A stretch of 53,540 nt of DNA from NCBI GenBank assembly GCA_003149915.1, contig QAMK01000023.1:1-53540 (forward strand). The letters are read 5' to 3'. This DNA is from Bacillota bacterium (GTDB lineage: Bacteria; Bacillota_I; Bacilli_A; RF39; UBA660). The position numbers were made by a program, and so were the translations under genes. The notes under the pieces were generated by a model. The model searched no databases and was not told the origin of the DNA. It saw nothing but the letters and a program-made list of their open reading frames with translations. This document shows positions 16,877 through 24,347 of this stretch, piece after piece (within the stretch, counting starts at the first letter, position 1; each line of letters opens with the position of its first letter).

Positions 16877-17003
16877 ATTTCCAAATTTATCCAAAATTGC
16901 ATTTTTGAAATATAAGATTGATTTTGTCTTTTCCAAGTTATTATCTATACGAATTTATAAAATATGCAACTTGTTTTTCCTCTTTTATTATGATATAGTC
17001 TCC
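16877..17003 (+). repeat. Direct repeat upstream of cassette copy 4, matching 15219-15345
   Basis: Second copy of the upstream segment of the cassette unit (ATTTCCAAATTTATCC...TTGTTTTTCC). Confidence 0.75.
16971..16999 (+). promoter_or_regulatory. Peptide cassette copy 4: sense promoter
   Basis: TTGTTT, 17 nt, TGA then TATAGT. The best-preserved sense promoter of the array. The leader starts about CTCCGCGG. Confidence 0.65.
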
Positions 17004-17028
17004 GCGGAATGTTCAATCTTGAGTACTT

Positions 17029-17052
17029 ACCTTCTTTCATCAGAAAGGAGGT
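17029..17052 (+). promoter_or_regulatory. Shine-Dalgarno-sequestering hairpin of copy 4
   Basis: ACCTTCTTTC (17029-17038), loop ATCA, GAAAGGAGGT (17043-17052): ten pairs, one of them G-U. The whole Shine-Dalgarno AAAGGAGG is in the 3' arm. Equivalent stems exist in copies 1 (with a second G-U) and 3 (with one mismatch). This would hold translation off until the structure is opened. Confidence 0.65.
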
Positions 17053-17060
17053 TGATAATT

Positions 17061-17144
17061 ATGTATAAAAAGGATTTTTTGATTCTTTCATTACTAATCA
17101 TTATCTTCTTGCTTATTGCACTTTTATTTACAATTGTAAGATAA
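17061..17144 (+). CDS. Peptide cassette copy 4: 27-aa hydrophobic peptide (best-preserved copy)
   Basis: The intact member of the array: extended -10 promoter, AAAGGAGG 9 nt before ATG, 27 codons, TAA. The peptide begins MYKKDFLILSLL, continues with an unbroken Ile/Leu/Phe/Ala stretch and ends TIVR. Charged head, single membrane helix and basic tail match type I toxin peptides (Fst, Ldr, Ibs and TxpA classes), but the sequence is not one I recognise. Leader GAGTACTTACC (17021-17031) pairs over 11 bases with GGTAAGTGCTC (17204-17214) after the gene, a long-range closure known from type I toxin mRNAs. Toxin function is an inference. Confidence 0.65.
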   Translation: MYKKDFLILSLLIIIFLLIALLFTIVR

Positions 17145-17149
17145 AATCA

Positions 17150-17260
17150 ATACAAGAAAAAAGTACTTAAGTCCAATGGACTAAGTACTAACCCAAAACT
17201 AAAGGTAAGTGCTCAAGTCCTATATTGAGCATTCCCTTTTTGAATGATTACTCATTCATC
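17150..17260 (-). ncRNA. Peptide cassette copy 4: predicted antisense RNA
   Basis: Minus-strand promoter TTGCAA-17 nt-TATACT (17295-17267) lies just after the valS stop. The RNA would start near 17260 with a GAATGA-GTAA-TCATTC hairpin. It would cover the complement of the long-range pairing site and end at the stem 17162-17189 plus T residues. It is about 110 nt. Sense and antisense RNAs would be convergent and overlap by roughly 80-90 nt, as in the par/Fst locus. Confidence 0.6.
17210..17240 (+). terminator. Peptide cassette copy 4: mRNA terminator
   Basis: TGCTCAA/TTGAGCA stem, then TTCCCTTTTT. Confidence 0.65.
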
Positions 17261-17299
17261 ACTTACAGTATACCTATTTTCTTCTTCATTTGCAACCTT

Positions 17300-19831
17300 T
17301 TATGAAAGTTTTTGCTTTAACTGAGAAAGTTTCTCTTTTTCTTCTTGCAGTTTCGTTCGATCTAGTTGAACGACATTAAGAGGTGCTTTGGTAACATAGT
17401 TTTCATTCTTTAATAAATTTTCTCTTCTAGCAATCGATTTTTCTAACATTTCGATTTCATGATGAAGTGCTTCTTTGTCGATAGTTTCTTCTTCTAGATA
17501 ATACGTAACAGAAACATTCTTAGATTCGTAATGAACTTCTTGCATTCCTTCTTTTGAGGTAGATTCAGATATTTTTAATAAAGAACAGAAATATGGTAAA
17601 TACTCTTCTCTACCCGAAATCATAACTGCATTTTCTTTTTTGATGTTATTGTTCGCTTTTAAATTACGAATGGAAACGATATCATCTAAAACAGATTGGA
17701 AGTCTTCACTGACACTGGCGAAAGAATAAGTACGACTTGCTACCGGATAGGCACTAATCATGATAGACTCAGCATCTTTTACCGGTAATGCTTGATAAAT
17801 TTCTTCTGTTACATAAGGCATAAACGGATGTAACATCTTTAAAATATCTGTTAAGACAAGAAGTAATACCTTCTTAGTAGTATCCGTCATATTGCTCTTA
17901 GCAAGTTCGATATACCAATCGCAGAAGTCGTCCCAGACAAACGAATATAACATATTTCCGACGGTATGGAATTGATACTTATCCATACTCTTACGAACCT
18001 TTTTAATCGTTTGGTTTAATTCATTTAGAATCCATTTATCTGCAACTTGTAGTTGTTTCTTATCAAATGATAAATCGGTGATGCCTTCTACGTTCATCAA
18101 AACAAAACGAGAAGCATTCCAAAGTTTATTGATAAAGTTCCAAGTGGATTTTACTTTTTCTTCATCGTATCTCAAATCCATTCCAGGAGCAGAATTCGTC
18201 GTTAAGAAAAATCTCAAAGAGTCCATACCGTACTCTTTCGCAACGGCAATTGGATCGACTCCATTTCCTAAACTCTTACTCATTTTACGACCAAGCTTAT
18301 CACGAACCAAACCGTGAATCAAACAAGTTTCAAATGGACGTTTTCCCGTAAAGTGAAGGCCTTGGAACGTCATACGATTAACCCAGAAAGGAATGATATC
18401 GTATCCAGTTACTAAAACATTATTTGGATAATATCTCTTGAAGTCTTCGGTCTCTTCTGGCCAACCTAATGTACTAAATGGCCAAAGGGCACTAGAAAAC
18501 CAAGTGTCTAAAACATCTTCATCTTGTGTCCAACCTTCTCCTTCTGGCGCTTCCATACCGACGTATACTTCGCCATCTTTATACCAAGCAGGAATTCTGT
18601 GTCCCCACCAAAGTTGTCTAGAGATACACCAATCGTATGTAATCGTCATCCAATGGTTCATGATTTTTTCAAATCTGGCTGGAACGAAGTTTACTTTTTT
18701 ATCTTTCTTCTTTTGATTTGCTAAAACGGCATCTGCTAAAGGTCTCATCTTAACGAACCATTGTTTTGATAAATATGGCTCTACCATAACTCCGGTTCTC
18801 TCTGAATGACCAACACTGTGCATAATCTTTTTGATTTTGATGAGAAGTCCAGCCTCTTGTAGATCTTTTACCAATGCTTCTCGACAAGCAAAACGATCCA
18901 TTCCTTGATACTTACCAGCGTTTTCATTCATCGTCGCATCTGGATTCATAACGACTACTCGCGGTAAGTTATGACGAAGTCCAACTTGATAATCGTTTGG
19001 ATCATGGGCCGGTGTGATTTTTACGACACCAGTACCAAACTCTGGATCAGCATGTATATCTGCAACAACCGGAATTTTTTTATTGACGATTGGCAAAATA
19101 ACATTTTTACCAATATACTTTTGATATCTTTCATCTTTTGGATTGACCGCAACTGCCGTATCACCAAATAAAGTTTCCGGTCTCGTCGTAGCAACTTCTA
19201 GATAATTGCCATCTTCGCCATCGATCATATACTTGATATGGTAAAATGCTCCCTCTACTTCTTTATAGATAACTTCTTCGTTAGAAAGTGCTGTTCTAGC
19301 TTCTGGATCCCAGTTGATGATTCTCTCACCACGATAGATTAATCCTTCGTTATACAAATCGACGAATACTTTACGAACTGCTTTCGAAAGTCCATCGTCA
19401 AGAGTAAATCTCTCTCTCGTATAATCTAGCGATAATCCTAATACTTTCCATTGTTCATGAATATTTTTTGCGTATTCATTCTTCCAAGCCCAAGCGTGCT
19501 TCAACCAATTGTTACGGTCCATACTTCTAGGATCGATTCCCTCTTGTTTTAACTTTTGGTCAACTTTAGCCTGCGTTGCAATTCCGGCATGATCCATTCC
19601 TGGAAGCCATAAAGCATCATATCCATCCATTCGCTTGTAACGAATGATGATATCCTGTAACGTCGTATCCCAAGCGTGTCCAATGTGTAACTTACCGGTT
19701 ACATTAGGAGGTGGAATGACGACACAAAACGGTGGTTTACTCTTATCACCTGCTTTAAAATATCCATGTTCTAGCCACCAATCGTATCTTGTTTTCTCTA
19801 CTTCTTCTGGGTTGTATTTCTTTTCTAACAT
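17300..19831 (-). CDS. valS: Valyl-tRNA synthetase
   Basis: A class I aminoacyl-tRNA synthetase charging tRNA-Val. The HIGH motif is in [15 protein letters not shown] and KMSKS in [15 protein letters not shown]. The editing domain, anticodon-binding domain and C-terminal coiled coil ([13 protein letters not shown]) are all present. A GTG at 19840 is in frame, but GAGG is placed 8 nt before the ATG at 19831, giving the usual [12 protein letters not shown] start. It is cotranscribed with the HD gene, whose stop lies 1 nt beyond, and both are under the T-box at 20577-20838. The 3' end is 5 nt from the antisense promoter of peptide cassette 4. Confidence 0.97.
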   Translation of the reverse strand: MLEKKYNPEEVEKTRYDWWLEHGYFKAGDKSKPPFCVVIPPPNVTGKLHIGHAWDTTLQDIIIRYKRMDGYDALWLPGMDHAGIATQAKVDQKLKQEGIDPRSMDRNNWLKHAWAWKNEYAKNIHEQWKVLGLSLDYTRERFTLDDGLSKAVRKVFVDLYNEGLIYRGERIINWDPEARTALSNEEVIYKEVEGAFYHIKYMIDGEDGNYLEVATTRPETLFGDTAVAVNPKDERYQKYIGKNVILPIVNKKIPVVADIHADPEFGTGVVKITPAHDPNDYQVGLRHNLPRVVVMNPDATMNENAGKYQGMDRFACREALVKDLQEAGLLIKIKKIMHSVGHSERTGVMVEPYLSKQWFVKMRPLADAVLANQKKKDKKVNFVPARFEKIMNHWMTITYDWCISRQLWWGHRIPAWYKDGEVYVGMEAPEGEGWTQDEDVLDTWFSSALWPFSTLGWPEETEDFKRYYPNNVLVTGYDIIPFWVNRMTFQGLHFTGKRPFETCLIHGLVRDKLGRKMSKSLGNGVDPIAVAKEYGMDSLRFFLTTNSAPGMDLRYDEEKVKSTWNFINKLWNASRFVLMNVEGITDLSFDKKQLQVADKWILNELNQTIKKVRKSMDKYQFHTVGNMLYSFVWDDFCDWYIELAKSNMTDTTKKVLLLVLTDILKMLHPFMPYVTEEIYQALPVKDAESIMISAYPVASRTYSFASVSEDFQSVLDDIVSIRNLKANNNIKKENAVMISGREEYLPYFCSLLKISESTSKEGMQEVHYESKNVSVTYYLEEETIDKEALHHEIEMLEKSIARRENLLKNENYVTKAPLNVVQLDRTKLQEEKEKLSQLKQKLS

Positions 19832-19832
19832 C

Positions 19833-20576
19833 TTAAACACCTCTCTCTATTTTTTGATAACATTTGTTTAAATACTGACGGAACTCTTCTTCAGCTGCTG
19901 GTGCAACTTCAACCGTAGAAGCCCAAAAACCAAAGTTATCCGTTTCTACTAAAATATCGAACGATTCATCGTAATTAAAATCGTATAACATTGCCATCAT
20001 ACGAATGACGGAATCACTTTTCGTCTTATGATTTTCATTATGAATCGCTTTTTCACTTTCAAATTCTTTCTTAATAGATGGCGTAATATTTCCATCAAAA
20101 TAATAAGGATAATAATGGGCACACACTTCGTAAATATCGATTTTATCGGCATCGCGAATTAATTTACAAAAAGGAAGTGCCTCTTCTGAAATGTCTCCTT
20201 CTAAAGCATAGCGACTATGATGATCGATTGCTTCTTTAATAATCGTATCGTAACGGTCATCACTCACAAAATCACGAATATGTCCCAAATCAAACAAATA
20301 CGTGACTGCGTAACTAGCATGATCGAACTTTTTATCTTTAAAACTCTTCGTCTGTTTTAACTGTTCGAATCTTCCAATATCGTGTAAAAGACCAATCGTG
20401 CGCGCTAAAATGATATCACTATCCAAGTATCCTAATCTCTTTGCAATCATCTCCATTAAGTGTGCCACTCGGTAAGAATGATCATACTTATGTCTAATAT
20501 CATCACTGATATCTTGATAAGATTGATAATACGAATCAAATGCATTTTTTACTTGTTCATAATCTTTTTCAGTCAT
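19833..20576 (-). CDS. HD-domain phosphohydrolase cotranscribed with valS
   Basis: A 247-residue metal-dependent HD hydrolase. The motif residues are in [11 protein letters not shown] (H), [12 protein letters not shown] (HD), [12 protein letters not shown] and [11 protein letters not shown], plus a later [11 protein letters not shown]sp. The substrate is unknown; relatives hydrolyse nucleotides or cyclic dinucleotides. It is the first gene after the T-box leader, so its expression should rise when tRNA-Val is uncharged, together with valS. Its Shine-Dalgarno AAGGAGG lies inside the 3' arm of the T-box terminator stem. Confidence 0.85.
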   Translation of the reverse strand: MTEKDYEQVKNAFDSYYQSYQDISDDIRHKYDHSYRVAHLMEMIAKRLGYLDSDIILARTIGLLHDIGRFEQLKQTKSFKDKKFDHASYAVTYLFDLGHIRDFVSDDRYDTIIKEAIDHHSRYALEGDISEEALPFCKLIRDADKIDIYEVCAHYYPYYFDGNITPSIKKEFESEKAIHNENHKTKSDSVIRMMAMLYDFNYDESFDILVETDNFGFWASTVEVAPAAEEEFRQYLNKCYQKIERGV

Positions 20577-20838
20577 AAAAAAAGTTCCTCCTTACCATGT
20601 AAGGACGAAACTTTTTCCGCGGTACCACCTTAGCTTCACAAAGCAAATTCTTTCGAAACAGATTTACTTTATGCTCTTCATTTCTAGATAACGGCTAGCC
20701 CCGTAAAACCCTATGTATTCAAGTCTTAAGCTCCTCTACTACCTTCTTCTAACTGATGCACTCATTTCCACCAACCATAAGTTCTCTATATCATACAGAT
20801 TAGAATACTCCTTAGACTCATCGCTTTTGATATCACTA
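20577..20838 (-). promoter_or_regulatory. T-box leader controlling the HD gene and valS
   Basis: The T-box core AGGTGGTACCGCGG is at 20630-20617 on the minus strand. It is followed by a terminator stem (AAGTTTCGTCCTTAC, loop ATG, GTAAGGAGGAACTT) and a T run ending at the HD start codon. Upstream there is a Stem I region with GGTTGGTGGAAA. The downstream synthetase gives the expected specificity, tRNA-Val. I could not fix the specifier codon by eye. Because AAGGAGG is part of the terminator stem, the same structure may also block ribosome access. Confidence 0.93.
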
Positions 20839-20867
20839 ATTATATCGTAATTTACAAAATTTGTAAA
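20839..20867 (-). promoter_or_regulatory. Promoter of the T-box / HD / valS operon
   Basis: Minus strand TTTACA (20867-20862), 17 nt, TATAAT (20844-20839). The -35 and spacer overlap a perfect palindrome TTTACAAA-A-TTTGTAAA at 20851-20867. Confidence 0.7.
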
Positions 20868-20872
20868 TCTTT

Positions 20873-20902
20873 TTTACAAATTCACAAGATAAATCATATA
20901 CT
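20873..20902 (+). promoter_or_regulatory. Promoter of the small Cys-rich membrane protein gene
   Basis: TTTACA (20873-20878), 18 nt, TATACT (20897-20902). It is back-to-back with the T-box promoter, with 5 bp between the two -35 elements. Confidence 0.5.
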
Positions 20903-20917
20903 ACGATAGGTGATATT

Positions 20918-21136
20918 ATGTACGGAAACAAAGGCCATAACAAATTTTGTTGTTGCCCTGCCTGCAAAGAAAGACGAAGAGGAAGTGTTTTATTTAAAGC
21001 GATTACTTATGCCATCAGCATCATCGTCATTTATCAATTGATTTTACTTTTCTTTTTCATGACAAAGATATTTGCGTTCCTCTTATTGATTGAATTGGCA
21101 GGTCTATTCTTTCTTTTATTTCTTTTGATATTCTGA
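20918..21136 (+). CDS. Small membrane protein with N-terminal Cys cluster, unknown
   Basis: A 72-residue protein with an N-terminal KFCCCPACKERRRG segment (CxxC-like, possibly metal-binding) and two hydrophobic helices over residues ~30-72. ATAGGTGATATTATG gives a good Shine-Dalgarno, and a promoter is visible. It is the only plus-strand gene in this neighbourhood, divergent from the HD-valS operon, and its last 21 bases overlap the 3' end of the convergent ysxE-like gene. I do not recognise it. Small Cys-rich membrane proteins are common among spore-associated products, but that is only a guess from context. Confidence 0.6.
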   Translation: MYGNKGHNKFCCCPACKERRRGSVLFKAITYAISIIVIYQLILLFFFMTKIFAFLLLIELAGLFFLLFLLIF

Positions 21137-21973
21137 GTATGCGTGATAAAACGATTCCATTCTCTGATACATTTGTTGAATCTTTAAAAAATTAGCATAA
21201 TCTGCTTTAAGAGATCTTCGAAATCGAATCTCATCGGGAAGCAATCCGATAATCCATAATTCTAATCGTTCGAAAGGTGTGAGTTCAAAAATACTTTCGT
21301 AGGTTCTAAGAAGACTGTAATAGTCATCTTGCCCAGTCAGTAAAATAACGAGGTCTTCTAGAGGCGATGCAAATTTTGCTTTACTCCAATCGAGTAACAC
21401 ATCACACTTTCCTTGTAAATAAGAGTCTAATGTACAAGCCCGGTTACAAAACACCCATCTCTCGTGCGGAATATCTTGCGCCATCTGATACCAGTCTCGC
21501 AGCAACTGTTGGGCCAAAGAAAGATGAAAAAAAATCATACTCGAGTGTCTCAAATAATATTGCATTGCCGGAGTGGGAAACAAATACCCTTCTAACTCGT
21601 CGTTCATCGAATCATAGTAAGCCGTTAACTCTTCTATTTTTTTAGAATACGTCTCATAAAACGTTTCGATGCGATGCGTATCCTTCTCTTTATAAAAGCA
21701 AGTATTCTTATGAATACTTGCTAAAACAACACTTAGGTCTCGTCTTTTAGAACGAGGATCCAACACCTTCTGTACTTCGTACGGATAGACATCGTATCGT
21801 TCATCCGTATGCACTTGTCTTATAAAAAACGGAATCCGATGATTTTCCAAAAACGAAAAAGTAGAATCTAAATCTTGATGTGGTTTTAATAGAAACGTCC
21901 CATCGCCTGTATCGATGAGACGTTCTCCATTCACAATCTGAAAAGATCGAATCTTATAAGGTGCCTTACTCAT
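21116..21973 (-). CDS. ysxE: YsxE-like spore coat protein (CotS-type kinase fold)
   Basis: A 285-residue protein of the CotS/YsxE kinase-like (APH fold) family. Landmarks include an N-terminal strand pair (DGTFLLKPH), an FFIRQVHTDER segment, and a catalytic-loop-like HERWVFCN followed by CDVLLDWSKAKFASPLEDL, where D of LLDW is the metal-binding Asp position. Relatives are spore coat components. Placement after spoVID and before valS matches B. subtilis spoVID-ysxE-valS. Its start overlaps the spoVID stop by 8 nt. Confidence 0.75.
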   Translation of the reverse strand: MSKAPYKIRSFQIVNGERLIDTGDGTFLLKPHQDLDSTFSFLENHRIPFFIRQVHTDERYDVYPYEVQKVLDPRSKRRDLSVVLASIHKNTCFYKEKDTHRIETFYETYSKKIEELTAYYDSMNDELEGYLFPTPAMQYYLRHSSMIFFHLSLAQQLLRDWYQMAQDIPHERWVFCNRACTLDSYLQGKCDVLLDWSKAKFASPLEDLVILLTGQDDYYSLLRTYESIFELTPFERLELWIIGLLPDEIRFRRSLKADYANFLKIQQMYQRMESFYHAYSEYQKK

Positions 21974-22832
21974 GATTACTTGGTACGATCAATTTAGAAC
22001 CGACTGGCAAAGTATCCAAATCGTTGTATTCTGCTAAAGCATCTCTACTAGTTTGATATTTGGAAATGACGTTCTCTAAAGTGTCAGACTCCCGCATGAT
22101 GTAAACGTGATACTTGCAAAACGTGTCTGATGAGTCTGCTAGATTAGAAAAAATAGATGGTAAATCACTTGATTCACTTTTATCAGTTCCTAAATTCGTA
22201 ACTTCTACCGGAATCGGCTGAGTAGGAAAAATGATATTTTCTTTTTCTGGCGTTGAATTACTAATCATTTCTTGGTTGGGAACAGCATCGGTTAAATCTT
22301 GATCAGTGAGTTCTAACAATTCTGTATTCTCTTCCATACTGGCAACTGGTTCTTGTAGTGGTGCTTCTCTGTCTTCTAAAAGATTCGTTTCCTCTTCCTC
22401 TAGTTGCACATTATCTAATGAATCTTCTTTCATCGGTTGTAATTCTTCCTCTTTTGCATCATCTTCGATACGCGAAGAAGTAGATATAACTTTGACCTCT
22501 TCTGGCACTTGGACTTCTACTAGATTTTGCAATTTGACATCAATATGAACCAAAACACTCTGTGAAGTAGGAATCTCATAATAAAAATCATCGATATCAA
22601 ACAGAACCTGACTAGCATCGTACTTCGGATCGATTGCAATCGTACAAGGTATGACCTCGTGAAATGATTCTTTCTCCAATGTATCCTTCACTTGATACGT
22701 ACCACTAATTGTAAAACTACCTTCTACAGTTTGCTCTTCTAACTGTAAATCGTGATCCAATGAAATCGAAGTCACTTCCGTAATTTCATCTGGAAATGAA
22801 AGTTCTTTTTCAAAGGAAACCTTTTTTTCCAT
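21966..22832 (-). CDS. spoVID: SpoVID-like spore coat assembly protein with LysM domain
   Basis: In Bacillus SpoVID is required for coat encasement and binds SafA. Here an N-terminal SpoVID-type beta domain (about 1-115, VSFEKELSFPDEITEVTSIS) is followed by a long acidic Glu-rich linker (~125-225). A C-terminal LysM domain (YHVYIMRESDTLENVISKYQ then LPVGSKLIVPS) completes it. An in-frame start at 22895 would add 21 hydrophobic residues, but GAGG is correctly placed for the ATG at 22832 (MEKKVSFEKE). The domain order and the spoVID-ysxE-valS context both support the call. Confidence 0.8.
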   Translation of the reverse strand: MEKKVSFEKELSFPDEITEVTSISLDHDLQLEEQTVEGSFTISGTYQVKDTLEKESFHEVIPCTIAIDPKYDASQVLFDIDDFYYEIPTSQSVLVHIDVKLQNLVEVQVPEEVKVISTSSRIEDDAKEEELQPMKEDSLDNVQLEEEETNLLEDREAPLQEPVASMEENTELLELTDQDLTDAVPNQEMISNSTPEKENIIFPTQPIPVEVTNLGTDKSESSDLPSIFSNLADSSDTFCKYHVYIMRESDTLENVISKYQTSRDALAEYNDLDTLPVGSKLIVPSNHE

Positions 22833-22891
22833 ATAATCCCTCTTTTCTAATAATGTATATGAGGAAAAAACAGAAAACATGAAAAAAAGAA

Positions 22892-23656
22892 TCATTCCTG
22901 ATTCCTTTTGTTTAAAGACTCGTACTGTTTCACTCTTTTTAATCCTTTTGCTGCTTGTACATTGTATGGAAACCTGTTCTTACTAGAAAGTATCGTTAAC
23001 ACGGCTTTTAAATCACTCTTTAAAGTAGGAGGCGAATTACTCTCACAAAACGAAATTAAATAAAAAATCGTGCCGAGATAAGATGGATCATCTTTCACAA
23101 TATTACCTAGCAAAAGGTTTGTAAAATTATCGAAGTCCATCAAAGTTGCTGTAATTACTTCTTCATCGGATAATAACCCAACTTCCGGACAATGCTTTAA
23201 AACAAAACGTGATTTTAGGAAGTGTTCTTTTAAACTCAACCGATGAAGAGTTTCATAAACTAAAAATTCGTATTTGTACTGCATCCAATCTTCTTCCTTC
23301 AAAGACTTCATCTGGTTCATCGAACGAATGAGGTCGTTTTCATATTCGCGAATCTCGTCATCTTGAAATTTACCTCGCATCTTTGCGATAAGAGAAGAAA
23401 CACGGTCTAGTAATTCTGGATGAAGAAATAAAAATCCTGGTATGACTTCTTCTTCCACAACAGGCATCGTTTCACTTTCCATTGTCATCAAAAACGATTG
23501 ATATGCCCATTTATCTTGATAAGCCTGATAAAGTTGCTCTTCATCGCATAAAAGAAGCGCCTTTTTCGCATACAAATACCGATAGAGAGCCATCACGTCA
23601 TCTGCTTCTTCTGGAAACCGTTCTAAAATAACATCAACTAAAGAATCATTTGCCAT
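22892..23656 (-). CDS. Helical protein of unknown function between lon and spoVID
   Basis: Unrecognised, 254 residues, predicted largely alpha-helical, soluble and acidic in the first half, with no signal peptide or membrane helix. It overlaps the upstream 23646-24347 gene by 11 nt, and its C-terminal Arg/Lys-rich tail (KGLKRVKQYESLNKRNQ) ends 60 nt before spoVID. In B. subtilis this interval holds the hem genes. Here it holds two lineage-specific genes, which suggests a link to the lon-spoVID operon but no known role. Confidence 0.65.
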   Translation of the reverse strand: MANDSLVDVILERFPEEADDVMALYRYLYAKKALLLCDEEQLYQAYQDKWAYQSFLMTMESETMPVVEEEVIPGFLFLHPELLDRVSSLIAKMRGKFQDDEIREYENDLIRSMNQMKSLKEEDWMQYKYEFLVYETLHRLSLKEHFLKSRFVLKHCPEVGLLSDEEVITATLMDFDNFTNLLLGNIVKDDPSYLGTIFYLISFCESNSPPTLKSDLKAVLTILSSKNRFPYNVQAAKGLKRVKQYESLNKRNQE

Positions 23657-24347
23657 ATAAATCCTCTTTTCTTTCCCGCTTTGTCGTGTGATAAACTCGC
23701 TTTGCCAAACGATATTGACGACTACCCTCTTCCGTCTTGGGATAGAACTCTTTATGAGTAAAATGTCCTAACAAATCACGACAATACGATTGAAATACCT
23801 GCATCATTTCCTGATTCTGGACCATTCTAGGATAATGAAATCCAATCTCATCTAAATGACTGACAAATGCCACCGTATAGATAAAGTCCGGATATTTCGT
23901 ACCATCGAAGATTTTCGTAGAATCAAAAGAACGGATGGATTCAAAGTTACAGTAATCATTCCAAAAAAGTTCTTTAATATCTTCCTTTTGACAAAGAGAA
24001 TAACGAGGAATACCACGATATCTCTTTTCTCTTCGCAAAGCCTCTTTTGCATTCTCTTGAAAGCGATTCTTTGGTCGCCACTGAAGAACCGTATTGCATC
24101 TCCTGATACAATCGTTTTCTAACTCCGTAATGGATGGTGACGAATACTTACCACGATAGCAAGCAATCAGATTTAACGCCTCTTCCCAAAACGCCTCATC
24201 TAAAAACATCCATTCGCCATCTTCCATTCCAAAGCGGGTATAATACAAAAAGGATTCATATCGATTGGAATCGATTATGTAATTCTGAAAACACTCCGGA
24301 CATGCATAAATCATTTTAGTTATAAAGTAGTTGGATAGTTCCCTCAT
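23646..24347 (-). CDS. Unknown protein downstream of lon
   Basis: Unrecognised, 233 residues, rich in aromatic residues and charged helices, with scattered Cys (ACPECF, a CxxC near residue 16, and SLCQKED). No membrane segment. The start at 24347 overlaps the last 32 bases of lon. AAGGAG 11 nt upstream supports it, while the next ATG at 24314 has no Shine-Dalgarno. The stop is TGA and overlaps the start of the next gene, so the two unknown genes are translationally coupled. Confidence 0.65.
   Translation of the reverse strand: MRELSNYFITKMIYACPECFQNYIIDSNRYESFLYYTRFGMEDGEWMFLDEAFWEEALNLIACYRGKYSSPSITELENDCIRRCNTVLQWRPKNRFQENAKEALRREKRYRGIPRYSLCQKEDIKELFWNDYCNFESIRSFDSTKIFDGTKYPDFIYTVAFVSHLDEIGFHYPRMVQNQEMMQVFQSYCRDLLGHFTHKEFYPKTEEGSRQYRLAKRVYHTTKRERKEDLYGK

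Noticed and set aside
15219..17240. CRISPR array
   Set aside because: The repeats are few, long (hundreds of bases), contain genes, promoters and terminators, and no cas genes are present.
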